From Kitasatospora sp. MBT63 (GTDB lineage: Bacteria; Actinomycetota; Actinomycetes; Streptomycetales; Streptomycetaceae): 35,050 nucleotides of DNA. Below the pieces are notes generated by a model that did not search any database, was not told the origin of the DNA, and was given only the letters and a program-made list of their open reading frames with translations. Where the stretch lies: positions 23,409 to 58,458 of the forward strand of contig NZ_JAIZ01000425.1 of assembly GCF_000710465.2 (NCBI RefSeq), given 5' to 3'. Below, one piece after another: positions 1 through 8,489 of this stretch. Positions within the stretch are counted from its first letter, which is position 1; the number at the start of each line of letters is the position of its first letter. The translations under genes and the position numbers were made by a program.

Positions 1-10
1 GATCACCCCC

Positions 11-16
11 TAGAGT
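11..16 (+). promoter_or_regulatory. possible -10 box for the first gene
   Basis: TAGAGT matches the streptomycete -10 pattern TAGRRT and lies 31 bases before the GTG start at 48. The matching -35 would fall outside the window, so only half of the promoter can be seen. Confidence 0.35.
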
Positions 17-47
17 CCGGCTCACCGTTCGGGGCCAGGGGGAGTGC

Positions 48-614
48 GTGAACATCAGGACGTCGTACCGGCTCTCCTTCGAGGAGCTGCTGCGGGCCTC
101 CCGGCTCGGGCAGCGCCGCCGCCGGCAGGTCATGTGGGGCTGCGTGCTGCTGCTCCTCCCCGACGGCGTGCTGCTGTTCGCGCTCGGGAACGTCCCGCTC
201 GGGATCGCCGGCACGGGCGTCGGCGCCGTCGTGCTGTACCAGCTGACGGTGGGGACCCGCCGGGCGGTACGGCGCTCGCTGACCAGGCTCGGCGGCACCG
301 TCGAGGTCGGGCTGACCGACGGCGGCGTCCGGATCCAGCGGCCCGGGGCGTCCTCCGAGACCGGCTGGGACAGGTACCACCGGGTGGTGGACACCCCGGA
401 GTTCCTGCTGCTGTACACCGGACCGACCGTCTTCACCGCCGTGCTCAAGCGCGGCCTCGATGCCGCCGAGCGGGCCGAGCTGGCGGCCTTCGTGGCCGCC
501 CTGAACGGCACCACGGCGGCGCCCGCCCGGCCGGCGCCGCCGCAGCGCGTCGTGCTGTCCCGGGCCGTCGCCCCCGGCCGGGGCTCAGTCCCAGAGCGCG
601 CCGAAGGCCAGTAG
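48..614 (+). CDS. YcxB-like small membrane protein
   Basis: This 188-residue protein starts at a GTG preceded by AGGGGGA. Two hydrophobic stretches at about residues 28-44 and 49-65 form a likely hairpin in the membrane. The cytoplasmic half (about 80-155) reads like a YcxB C-terminal domain: a WDRYHRVV segment, a strand LLLYTG, then a helix rich in Glu and Ala. The function of the YcxB family is not established. The gene converges on the ADP-ribosylglycohydrolase gene and their 3' ends overlap by 30 bases, so there is no room for a separate terminator. The family call rests on domain shape and short motifs only. Confidence 0.7.
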   Translation: MNIRTSYRLSFEELLRASRLGQRRRRQVMWGCVLLLLPDGVLLFALGNVPLGIAGTGVGAVVLYQLTVGTRRAVRRSLTRLGGTVEVGLTDGGVRIQRPGASSETGWDRYHRVVDTPEFLLLYTGPTVFTAVLKRGLDAAERAELAAFVAALNGTTAAPARPAPPQRVVLSRAVAPGRGSVPERAEGQ

Positions 615-1586
615 CTCCTCGCGGTACTCGATCCGCCCGACCCACTCCTTCGGCCAGGCCGCCGCTCCGTGGTGCGCGCCGGCGAAGGCCCCGGTCAGGC
701 AGGCCAGCGAGTCCGAGTCGCCGGAGGAGAAGGCGGCCCGGCGGACCGCGGCGACCGGGTCGTCGGGCAGCAGCAGGAAGCAGAGCAGCGCGGTGCCGAG
801 GGCCTCCTCGGCGATCCAGCCGGCGCCGGTGATCTCGCACGGGTCGGTGTCGAGCGAGGGCCGGGCGAGCGCCGCGTCCAGCCGGTCGAGCTCCAGCAGG
901 CAGTCGTCCCAGCCGCGCGCCGTGAAGCTCTCCGGCGAAGGGTCCTGGGCGTGCGCGGCCAGGTCGCCGAGCCAGAACTCGTCGTAGCGGGTCCGGTTCG
1001 CCAGCGCGTGCGCCCGCAGCAGGCCGGGCAGGTCGCCCGGCGCCGTGCCGGTGGCGAGCAGCCGGACGGCGAGCGCGGTGAGTTCGCTGGCTGCCAGCGC
1101 CGTCGGGTGCCCGTGGGTGAGGGCGGACTGGAGCTGGGCCGTGCCCGAGAACTGGCGGTCGGTCAGGCCGGGCAGCAGGCCGACCGGCGCGACCCGCATG
1201 TTGGCGCCGCAGCCCTTGGAGCCGAGGTCGCTGGCCTCCTGCCAGCGCAGCTCGTCCCGGCTGAGGCGCTGGCAGGCGCGCAGGCAGGTCATACCGGGGG
1301 CGCGGTTGTTCTGCGGGGAGCGCCACCAGTCGACGTACTCCTCGCGGACCGGCCGTTCGACCCGCAGCGGGGTGAGCGGCCCGCGCTCCTGCGCGGTGCG
1401 CAGGCCCCGGGCCAGCGCCAGCGTCATCTGGGTGTCGTCGGTGACCAGGGCCCTCTCGGGCAGCGGGAGCCGGCGCCAGTCGGGGCACGAGCGGGCGATC
1501 TCCTCGTAGGTCAGGAACTCGGTCCGGTGCCCCAGCGCGTCCCCGATCGCCAGTCCCAGCAGGGTGCCCGTCGCCCGCCCCGTCAT
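585..1586 (-). CDS. ADP-ribosylglycohydrolase family protein
   Basis: This 333-residue protein belongs to the DraG/ARH family, whose members use a two-metal centre to hydrolyse ADP-ribose from proteins or small molecules. Visible family motifs are GLAIGDALG near the N-terminus, TDDTQM around residue 50, the SKGCGANMRVAP segment around 120-135 and the C-terminal GDSDSLACLTGA metal motif. The start ATG is preceded by GAGGGAG, which overlaps the stop codon of the upstream P450 gene; the two genes are 10 bases apart and almost certainly form one transcript. The substrate cannot be read from sequence. The coupling to a P450 is unusual and could reflect a shared small-molecule substrate, but that is speculation. 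Confidence 0.9.
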   Translation of the reverse strand: MTGRATGTLLGLAIGDALGHRTEFLTYEEIARSCPDWRRLPLPERALVTDDTQMTLALARGLRTAQERGPLTPLRVERPVREEYVDWWRSPQNNRAPGMTCLRACQRLSRDELRWQEASDLGSKGCGANMRVAPVGLLPGLTDRQFSGTAQLQSALTHGHPTALAASELTALAVRLLATGTAPGDLPGLLRAHALANRTRYDEFWLGDLAAHAQDPSPESFTARGWDDCLLELDRLDAALARPSLDTDPCEITGAGWIAEEALGTALLCFLLLPDDPVAAVRRAAFSSGDSDSLACLTGAFAGAHHGAAAWPKEWVGRIEYREELLAFGALWD

Positions 1587-1596
1587 CGTCGCTCCC

Positions 1597-2808
1597 TCAG
1601 ATCTCGACCGTCAGCTCGGCGAGCCCGCGGATCACGTACCCCGGGCGCCACTCGGGCTCGCGGACCGCCCGCAGCCCGGGCGCCCGGCGCAGCAGCGCGC
1701 CGAACGACTCGTTGAGCTCCAGTCTGGCGAGCGGGGCGCCGAGACAGAAGTGGATTCCGGCGCCGAAGGTGATGTGCGGGTTGTCGGTGCGGCCGAGGTC
1801 CAGGCGGTCGGGGTCGGTGAATCGGGCGGGGTCGCGGTTGGCGGAGCCGAACAGCAGGGCGACCTCGGAGCCGCGCGGGATGGTGACCCCGGCGACCTCG
1901 ATGTCCTCCAGCACCCAGCGCTCGAACATCTGCAGCGGGGTGTCCCAGCGCATCAGTTCCTCGACGGCGGTGGGCAGCAGGCCGTCCACGTCGGCGCGCA
2001 GCCGGGCGAGTTCACCGGGGTTGCGCAGCAGGGCCCACCAGCCGTTGCCGGTGGTGTTGACGGTGGCCTCGTGGCCGGCGTTGAGCAGCAGGACGCAGGT
2101 GGAGACCATCTCCTGCTCGCTGAGTGCGTCGGCGCCCTCCTGGGCCTGGATCAGCGCGCTGATCAGGTCGGTGCCGGGGGCGGTGCGGCGTTCGCGGATC
2201 AGGGCGCGCAGGTAGTCCGAGAACTCGGTGCTGGCGCGGACGGCCCGCTCGGCCGTCTCCTTGGACGGGTTGAGCTCGAACATGCCGGTGATGTCGGCGG
2301 ACCAGGGCCGCAGCAGGTGCCGGTCGGACTCCGGGACGCCCAGCATCTCGGCGATCACGGCGACCGGCAGCGGTTCGGCGACAGCGGCGATCAGGTCCCC
2401 GCCGCCGTCCTCGATCAGCGCGCCGACCAGTTCGTCGGCGAGCCGGGCAACGGTCGGGCGCAGTGACTCGACCATTCTCGGGGTGAAGGCCTTGGAGACC
2501 AGCCGCCGGATCCGGGTGTGGTCGGGGGCCTCCAGGTCGAGCAGCCCGTTGTCGTTGAGGGTGTGGAAGGGCTCGTACGCCGGGTCGGGGGCCGGGCGGC
2601 CGAACTCCTCGTGGGTGTGGCGGTGGGTGTAGGTGCGGCCGAGGCGGCGGTCCCGCAGCAGGGCACTGACGTCAGCGTACCGGGAGACCAGCCACTGTCC
2701 GGTGGGTTCGTAGTGGCTGACCGGGGCGTGCTCGCGCAGTTGGGCGTACGCGTCGTAGGGGTGCGCCACGAACGCGGCCGACCACGGGTCGAAGGTGTCG
2801 ATCGCCAT
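1597..2808 (-). CDS. cytochrome P450
   Basis: This soluble bacterial class I P450 has 403 residues, the usual length. It would need a separate ferredoxin and reductase, and neither is encoded nearby. The I-helix motif AGHEAT lies around residue 240, the K-helix ExxR appears as EELMR, and the heme-binding loop FGAGIHFCLG carries the cysteine ligand near residue 355. At the position of the conserved I-helix threonine (Thr252 of P450cam) the protein has Ala, as in P450eryF, so proton delivery may depend on the substrate. The ATG start has AGGAGT about seven bases upstream. It is followed after 10 bases by the ADP-ribosylglycohydrolase gene. The subfamily and substrate are unknown. Confidence 0.95.
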   Translation of the reverse strand: MAIDTFDPWSAAFVAHPYDAYAQLREHAPVSHYEPTGQWLVSRYADVSALLRDRRLGRTYTHRHTHEEFGRPAPDPAYEPFHTLNDNGLLDLEAPDHTRIRRLVSKAFTPRMVESLRPTVARLADELVGALIEDGGGDLIAAVAEPLPVAVIAEMLGVPESDRHLLRPWSADITGMFELNPSKETAERAVRASTEFSDYLRALIRERRTAPGTDLISALIQAQEGADALSEQEMVSTCVLLLNAGHEATVNTTGNGWWALLRNPGELARLRADVDGLLPTAVEELMRWDTPLQMFERWVLEDIEVAGVTIPRGSEVALLFGSANRDPARFTDPDRLDLGRTDNPHITFGAGIHFCLGAPLARLELNESFGALLRRAPGLRAVREPEWRPGYVIRGLAELTVEI

Positions 2809-2863
2809 TGATCACTCCTGCTCGTCGGGGTGCCATCGTAATGACTCGGCCACCGTCCCGGCC

Positions 2864-2882
2864 GATCATGATTTGAATGATC
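2864..2882. promoter_or_regulatory. 19-bp palindrome in a divergent promoter region
   Basis: GATCAT and ATGATC flank a 7-base spacer. The element sits in the 125-base gap between the divergent P450 and lipoprotein genes, overlapping the place where their promoters should lie. It could be an operator for a regulator encoded elsewhere; no regulator gene lies next to it. Confidence 0.35.
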
Positions 2883-2933
2883 ATCGGGCTGATATCTTCG
2901 CGCTGCCGTACCAGCGACCAGGGGGAACCAGAC

Positions 2934-4091
2934 ATGCCGCGATCCGTCGGACGACACCTCGGAAGACACCTCGGACACCTCGCGGCGGCGGCGGCCGTCC
3001 TCGCCGTCCCCGCCTGCACCGGCATCGGCGCCGGCCCGGCGCCGAAGCCCGCCACCGCTCCCCCGGCGGCGCCGCTGGCCGGACCGGGCAGCATCGTGGT
3101 CGCCCGCTGCGACCGCTTCGCCGCCGAGTCGGACACCCCCGGCACCAAGGACCACCGGGTCACCGTCACCGCGTACGCCGCCGCCGACGGCGCCCGGATC
3201 GACGGGCGGACCACCGTCCTGCCGGACGGCGCCGTGGTCGAACCGCTCTGCGGGCAGCCCCGGGACAGCTCCGCCGAGGCCGACCGGCAGCTCTTCGACA
3301 CCGGCTTCAGCAGGATCGCCGGCACCCTCCCGGGCCCCGGCGGTTCCGGCACCGTCGCCACCGCCTTCAGCCTGACCGACGGTTCGCCCGCCGCCGGACC
3401 GGCCGTCGAGGGCCACGCCCCGGCCTTCCAGGCGGGCACCGCCCTGCTCTGGTACGAGAGCGCGGACCGGCGGCTCGCCGCCCGGGACCTCGCCCACCCC
3501 GAGGCCGCTCCCACCGCCCACGGCGCCGCCGTCGGGGCCGACTTCACCCTCACCGGCGGCCAGGCCTGGCCGACCCGCCCGTTCGACAGCACCCCCGACC
3601 AGGTGGTGCCCGCCCCCGACGGCACCGCCGCGGCGGGCAGCGGGCCCACCCTCTGGCAGCGCGGGGACGTCGCCGCGTACGACGCCCGGTACGTGGAACC
3701 CGCCACGCTCGGCCCGAACGGCAACGGCCGGGCGGTGGTGCCCGGTTCGGAGTCGGTCCCGCGCTGCAGCCCGCGGCTGTGGACGGACCCGGCCACCCTG
3801 CTCTGCATGTCCCGCGACGACCTGCTGCTGATCCACTTCACGGCCGGCCACGCCGCGGTCGACGGCGTCACCGGGCTGCTGCCGCGGGACCCGTACCGGC
3901 ACCTGGACAGCGTCGTGGCGGCGCCCGACGGGCGGTCGCTGGCGTACCTGGCGGCCGAGAGCGGCACCACGTCGACGCTCTACCGGGTCGGTCTGGACAC
4001 CGGCTCCCTGCCGGTCAGGATCGGCCGGCTGGACGCCCCCGACGCCGCCCCGCAGACCGCGGGCACCACGCACCTGGTCGGCTGGCAGTAG
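2934..4091 (+). CDS. putative secreted lipoprotein, beta-propeller-like
   Basis: The ATG at 2934 was chosen over an in-frame ATG at 2877 because CAGGGGGAA lies just upstream and the protein then begins with a proper signal peptide: RSVGRHLGRH, a hydrophobic core, and a lipobox-like VPAC at about residues 26-29. The mature part of the 385-residue product is Pro/Ala-rich at first and then has repeated strand-like segments such as VTVTAYAAADG and SVVAAPDGRSLAYLAAESG. The latter resembles TolB/WD-like propeller blades. No catalytic motif was recognised. It is likely tethered to the outer face of the membrane. It is divergent from the P450 gene and convergent with the sirtuin gene. The function is unknown. 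Confidence 0.75.
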   Translation: MPRSVGRHLGRHLGHLAAAAAVLAVPACTGIGAGPAPKPATAPPAAPLAGPGSIVVARCDRFAAESDTPGTKDHRVTVTAYAAADGARIDGRTTVLPDGAVVEPLCGQPRDSSAEADRQLFDTGFSRIAGTLPGPGGSGTVATAFSLTDGSPAAGPAVEGHAPAFQAGTALLWYESADRRLAARDLAHPEAAPTAHGAAVGADFTLTGGQAWPTRPFDSTPDQVVPAPDGTAAAGSGPTLWQRGDVAAYDARYVEPATLGPNGNGRAVVPGSESVPRCSPRLWTDPATLLCMSRDDLLLIHFTAGHAAVDGVTGLLPRDPYRHLDSVVAAPDGRSLAYLAAESGTTSTLYRVGLDTGSLPVRIGRLDAPDAAPQTAGTTHLVGWQ

Positions 4092-4093
4092 CC

Positions 4094-4110
4094 CGGCGCG
4101 GGCGGCGCCG
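4094..4110. terminator. small bidirectional hairpin between convergent genes
   Basis: CGGCGC pairs with GCGCCG around a 5-base loop, filling the 19-base gap between the lipoprotein and sirtuin stop codons. There is no T-tract. It may end transcription from both sides. Confidence 0.35.
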
Positions 4111-4839
4111 TCACTCCCCCGCGACCAGCCGCCGCACCAGCGCCGGCAGCGCGGTCGAGATCGGCTCGCGCACCACCTCGGCGGCCGCCGGGTCGTACGG
4201 GGTGGGCTCGGCGTTCACCACCACCAGCCGGGCGCCGTGCTCCAGCGCGATCTGCGGCAGCGCCGCCACCGGGTGCACCCGCAGCGTGCTGCCGACCGCG
4301 ATGAACAGGTCGCAGGCCTTCGCGATGGCCTCGGCCTGCGCCAGCACCACCGGGTCGAGCAGCTCGCCGAACATCACCGTGCAGGGCTTCAGCACCCCGC
4401 CGCAGGCCGTGCACGCCGGATCCGGCTCACCCGCCGCGACCCGCGCCAGCGCATCCGCCATCGCGCCGCGCTCCCCACAGCCGACGCACTCCACCCGGTG
4501 CGCGGTGCCGTGCAGTTCGAGCACCTTGCGGTCGGGCAGGCCGGAGCGCTGGTGCAGGCCGTCGACGTTCTGGGTCAGCACCCGCACCGGCAGCCCGCTG
4601 CGCTCCAGCTCGACCAGCGCGAGGTGGCCCGGGTTGGGCTCGGCCGCGAGGGCGCCGGTCCGCGCCCGCATCAGCCAGGCCCGGCGGCGCACCAGGGGGT
4701 CGGCCAGGTACGGGCCGATCGTGACCAGTTCCCGCGCGGCCGGGTCGCGCTGCCACAGGCCGTTCGGGCCGCGGTAGTCGGGGATGCCGGAGTCGGTCGA
4801 GATGCCCGCGCCGGTCAGCACGGCGATCAGGGGGCGCAT
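4111..4839 (-). CDS. sirtuin-family NAD-dependent protein deacylase
   Basis: This 242-residue protein is a Sir2-type enzyme, which consumes NAD+ to remove acyl groups from lysines. The NAD-binding motif GAGISTDSGIPDYRG is at residues 10-24, followed by TQNVDGLH, the catalytic histidine in LELHGT, and two zinc-binding pairs, CVGC and CTAC. Further NAD contacts are GELLD, VGSTLRVHP and VVNAEP. The reading frame stays open far upstream, antisense to the next gene, but homology begins exactly at MRPLIAVLTGAG, and the ATG at 4839 has AGGTG at a good distance. It is divergent from the helicase-associated gene by 90 bases. Targets could include acetylated metabolic enzymes, as known for bacterial CobB. 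Confidence 0.95.
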   Translation of the reverse strand: MRPLIAVLTGAGISTDSGIPDYRGPNGLWQRDPAARELVTIGPYLADPLVRRRAWLMRARTGALAAEPNPGHLALVELERSGLPVRVLTQNVDGLHQRSGLPDRKVLELHGTAHRVECVGCGERGAMADALARVAAGEPDPACTACGGVLKPCTVMFGELLDPVVLAQAEAIAKACDLFIAVGSTLRVHPVAALPQIALEHGARLVVVNAEPTPYDPAAAEVVREPISTALPALVRRLVAGE

Positions 4840-4892
4840 GGCGTTCACACCTGCCGACGGTACGGCCCGAACACCCGCCCGCGCGAGCGGGT

Positions 4893-4923
4893 TTGCGCCC
4901 GCCGCGGCCACCTCGGCTAGCGT
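4893..4923 (+). promoter_or_regulatory. promoter of a probable leaderless transcript
   Basis: TTGCGC and TAGCGT are separated by 19 bases. The -10 box ends six bases before the GTG start at 4930, which puts the transcription start at or next to the start codon. The only purine-rich stretch, GGAG, is two bases from the GTG, too close for a normal ribosome site. Confidence 0.5.
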
Positions 4924-4929
4924 GGAGCG

Positions 4930-7323
4930 GTGACCAGCGCCCGAGCCCTGAAGACCTGGCTGACCAGCCGCACACCCGCCCAGCTGACCGAACTGCTGGA
5001 GCAGCGGCAGCTGCCGTACACGGCCGGCGCCGGCCTGGAGGACCCGGCACGGCTCGCCGAGCACCTGCTCACCGCGAACTCCGCCCTGCTCGGGATGATC
5101 TCCATCGACCAGGCCGAACTCCAGGCCCTCACCGCCACCGTGGAGCTCGCCGAGGAACTGCACGGCCCGCTCCCGGTGCAGGCGACCGGTGCCGCCCCGG
5201 CTGGCTTCACCGGCGGGCGGCCCTCGTACCGGCCGGCCGGGTACGCCGTCCGGCCGCCCGACCCGGCCGAACGCGCGGTCCCCAGGGCCAAGTTGGTCGA
5301 CCGGCTCGGCCCGCGGGTGGCCCCCGTCCTGGACCGCCTGGCCGAACGGGCGCTGCTCCTGCCGCCGCACGGTACCCGGCTCACCGTTCCGGCCGTCCTG
5401 CACCAGCGCGTCGGCGAGCTGCGCGGACTGGGCCGGCCGCTCGCGGTCCTGCTCACCGCGGCCTACAAGGCCGCCGAGGTGCGCATCGTCGAGGACGCCC
5501 TCGGCCTGCCGCGGGCACCGCACCGGGACGCCGCGCAGCGGCAGATCGTCGACCTGCTGCAGGACGCCGCCGCCGTCCGCCGGATGGTCGCGGACGCCCC
5601 CGCCGACGTGCTGGAGCTGCTCGGCCTGCTGCTGGCGGGGGCACCGCGGCTGCGCACGGACTGCTTCGTCCAGGAGTCCGCGAACTCCTACAGCGGCGCA
5701 CCCGGCTGGTTCCACTTCCGGGAGGGCGGCTCGGGTGACCGGGCGACGGACTGGCTGGCCGTCCGCGGCCTGCTCGTCCCCTCCGGCCCCGACCTGGCCG
5801 AACTGCCGTACGAGATCGGCTCCGCCCTGCGCGTCACCCCCACCGAGCTGGACCTCGCCCTCGACCCGCCCGTCCCCGGCCCGGCCCCCGCACTGCCGGC
5901 CTTCTCCGCCGGGGAGGCCCAGGCCGCCGCCACCGCGGCCGTCTCCCAGGTGGAGCTGGTGCTCAGGGCGGTCGCGGCGGCCCCGCTCGCCGTCCGCCGC
6001 AACGGCGGCGTCGCGGTCCGGGACACCCGGCGGCTGGCGAAGAGCGTCGGCACCGACGAGCCGCGCACCCGCCTTTGGCTGGACCTCGCCGCCAACGCCG
6101 GCCTGATCGCCCCGCACCGCGGCGCCCCGCCGGCCACCCGCGGCCGCAAGCCGGCCCCGCCGCCGCCCGCCCGGATCCTGCCCACCGAACGGTACGACCG
6201 GTGGCTGGCGGCGCCGCCCGCCGACCGCCTGGTACCGCTGATCGCCACCTGGGCGGCCACCCCCGAGGTGTTCAGCCACTGGCCGGCCCCGGACGACACC
6301 CCGGTCGCCCTGGTCACCCCGCAGGACCCGCACTGCACGGCGCTGCGCCGCGCCGTGCTGGAGGCGCTGGCGCTGCTGCCCGCGGGCCACGGACTGGGAG
6401 CGGCGGCCGGTCTCGGCCCCGCACGCGTCGAGGACCTGGTCGAGGCCGCCCGCTGGCACCTGCCCGTGGCCATCGAACAGATCGCCGACCCCGTCGCCCT
6501 GACGCTGGCCACCCTGCACGAGGCCGAGGCGCTCGGGGTGGTCGCCCACGGCGCGCTCACCCCCGTCGGACACGCCGTCCTCGCGCTGCTGCGGGCCGGG
6601 GCCGACCGCTGGTTCCCCGCGGTGCCCGGCACCGGGCCCTCGCTCGACGGGCACCCCGAACTGGCGCGCGCCGTCGGCGCGTTGCGGACCGCCCTGGCCG
6701 AACTGGTGCCTGCGCCGCTCACCACCGCCCGGTTCCAGGCCGACCTCACCGTCGTGGTGCCCGGCCAGGCCGCGCCCGAACTCGCCGAACTGCTCCAGTC
6801 CGTGGCCGACCGCGAGTCCGACGGGCACGCCGTGGTCTGGCGGATCGGCGCGGCCTCGGTCCGCCGGGCCCTGGACGCGGGCGCCGACGCCGCCGACCTG
6901 CTGGCCCGCCTCACGGAGGCGTCCGAAGGCGCGCTGCCCCTGCCGCAGACCCTGGACTACCTGGTCAAGGACACCGCCAGGACGCACGGCCGGGTCCGGG
7001 TGGTGCGCTCCACCTGCTGTCTGCGCTCCGACGACGAGGCGCTCGTCCTGGAACTCTCCAAGGCGCGGGCCCTCGCCGGGCTCGGGCTGCGCCGGATCGC
7101 CCCCACCGTGCTGATCAGCACCGCCTCCCCGGCCGACACCCTGACCGCGCTGCGGCGGGCGGGCTACGCCCCGGTCCTGGAGGCGGAGACCGGCACCACC
7201 GTGGTCGAGCGGGCCCCCGAGGAGCGGGCCGCCGCCGAGCTGCCCGAACTCGACGCCGCCCGCCGCCACCTCGTCCCCGGGCCGGGCTCGCCGGCGGCGC
7301 TCGCGGCGGCCGTGCTCGGCTGA
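4930..7323 (+). CDS. helicase-associated (XPB/Ssl2 N-terminal-like) domain protein
   Basis: This is a 797-residue protein without Walker motifs or a helicase core. Its C-terminal third, from about FQADLTVVVPG (residue 601) to residue 725, matches the XPB/Ssl2-like domain found in a streptomycete family annotated as helicase-associated: a strand segment, the RRALDAGADAADLLARL helix, and a DYLVKDTARTHGRVRV segment. The N-terminal two thirds is alpha-helical, Ala/Leu-rich and probably made of winged-helix-like units. In other proteins this domain accompanies DNA helicases, so a DNA-repair or nucleic-acid role is plausible but unproven. It is followed on the same strand after 101 bases by the MoxR ATPase gene. 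The start may be leaderless. Confidence 0.8.
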   Translation: MTSARALKTWLTSRTPAQLTELLEQRQLPYTAGAGLEDPARLAEHLLTANSALLGMISIDQAELQALTATVELAEELHGPLPVQATGAAPAGFTGGRPSYRPAGYAVRPPDPAERAVPRAKLVDRLGPRVAPVLDRLAERALLLPPHGTRLTVPAVLHQRVGELRGLGRPLAVLLTAAYKAAEVRIVEDALGLPRAPHRDAAQRQIVDLLQDAAAVRRMVADAPADVLELLGLLLAGAPRLRTDCFVQESANSYSGAPGWFHFREGGSGDRATDWLAVRGLLVPSGPDLAELPYEIGSALRVTPTELDLALDPPVPGPAPALPAFSAGEAQAAATAAVSQVELVLRAVAAAPLAVRRNGGVAVRDTRRLAKSVGTDEPRTRLWLDLAANAGLIAPHRGAPPATRGRKPAPPPPARILPTERYDRWLAAPPADRLVPLIATWAATPEVFSHWPAPDDTPVALVTPQDPHCTALRRAVLEALALLPAGHGLGAAAGLGPARVEDLVEAARWHLPVAIEQIADPVALTLATLHEAEALGVVAHGALTPVGHAVLALLRAGADRWFPAVPGTGPSLDGHPELARAVGALRTALAELVPAPLTTARFQADLTVVVPGQAAPELAELLQSVADRESDGHAVVWRIGAASVRRALDAGADAADLLARLTEASEGALPLPQTLDYLVKDTARTHGRVRVVRSTCCLRSDDEALVLELSKARALAGLGLRRIAPTVLISTASPADTLTALRRAGYAPVLEAETGTTVVERAPEERAAAELPELDAARRHLVPGPGSPAALAAAVLG

Positions 7324-7424
7324 GCCCGCGCGCCTGCGGGAGCGGACCCGGGGCGGAAAAACCGGATGCGGCCGGGCCGGGCGGCCCGCACACTGCACGG
7401 GAATCCACGTACCGAAGGAGTCCC

Positions 7425-8489
7425 GTGCAGGGTGCCGTCACCGTCTCACCGTCCGAGGTCCCCGAGCTGCTGCTCGGGCTGGCCACCGTCCGGCCGGTGT
7501 TCCTGTGGGGCGCGCCGGGGATCGGGAAGTCCTCGCTGGTACGGGAGTTCGCGGACTCGCTGGGGCTGGCGTGCGTGAGCCTGATCGGCACCCAGCTGGC
7601 GCCGGAGGACCTGGTGGGCGTCCCGCAGATCACGGCCGAGGGCCGGTCCCGGTTCTGCCCGCCGGAGTCGATCGCCCGCGACGAGCCCTACTGCCTGTTC
7701 CTGGATGAGCTCAACGCGGCCACCCCGGACGTGCAGAAGGCCTTCTACTCGCTCATCCTCGACCGGCGGATCGGCTCCTACGAACTGCCGCCCGGCTCCA
7801 TCGTGATCGGCGCGGGCAACCGCGCCACCGACGGCGCACTGGCCCGCCCGATGGCATCCGCCCTGGTCAACCGCCTGGTCCACGTGCACCTGCGGGCCAG
7901 CGCCACCGACTGGCTCGGCTGGGCGGCGGGCAACGGCATCCACCCCTGGGTGACCGACTACCTCACCGACCGCCCGGACCACCTGTGGTCGGCGCCGCCC
8001 AAGACCGAGGAGGCGTTCTCCACCCCGCGCGCCTGGCACATGCTCTCGGACGCCCTGCACTCCTTCGGCCCGTCCCTCGCGGAACCCACCCTCAAGGTGC
8101 TGGCACACGGCCTGCTCACCCCGCAGCACGCGGTCGGCTTCTGCGGGTACGCGAAGATCGTCCGCAACTCCTACGGCCTGGACGCCATCCTCAAGGGCGA
8201 CGCCCGCTGGCCGCACCGCCCGGAGGACCGGGACCTGCTGTACTACCTGGCGGACGCCTTCCGCACCCGGCTGGTCAAGGAGCTCCCCGCCCGCAAGGAG
8301 CACGTCTCCAACCAGCTGCGGCAGACCGCCTACCGGGCCAAGTCGCTGCTGATCCAGCTCGCCGAGATCTCCGTCGAGGTGGCCCAGACCGTGATCGCCG
8401 ACGGCGCCGACGGCAACCCGGAACTGCCCGCCTGGTTCCTGGTCGAAGCCGCCCGCGACATGCCCCGCCTGGTCGAGGCCCGCCGGTGA
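7425..8489 (+). CDS. MoxR-type AAA+ ATPase
   Basis: The GTG start at 7425 has GAAGGAG upstream and gives 354 residues. Walker A is GAPGIGKSS (residues 29-37), Walker B is CLFLDELNAA (Asp94, Glu95) and sensor 1 is GAGNR. A C-terminal helical lid follows. MoxR proteins act as chaperone-like ATPases that work with a VWA-domain partner, which here is the next gene: the stop of this gene overlaps the GTG of the next in a GTGA arrangement. This translational coupling suggests a stoichiometric complex. Confidence 0.92.
   Translation: MQGAVTVSPSEVPELLLGLATVRPVFLWGAPGIGKSSLVREFADSLGLACVSLIGTQLAPEDLVGVPQITAEGRSRFCPPESIARDEPYCLFLDELNAATPDVQKAFYSLILDRRIGSYELPPGSIVIGAGNRATDGALARPMASALVNRLVHVHLRASATDWLGWAAGNGIHPWVTDYLTDRPDHLWSAPPKTEEAFSTPRAWHMLSDALHSFGPSLAEPTLKVLAHGLLTPQHAVGFCGYAKIVRNSYGLDAILKGDARWPHRPEDRDLLYYLADAFRTRLVKELPARKEHVSNQLRQTAYRAKSLLIQLAEISVEVAQTVIADGADGNPELPAWFLVEAARDMPRLVEARR

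Noticed and set aside
4840..7398. Long open frame fused in front of the sirtuin
   Set aside because: It is antisense to the helicase-associated gene, of low-complexity Gly/Arg/Gln composition, and sirtuin homology with a ribosome site starts at 4839.
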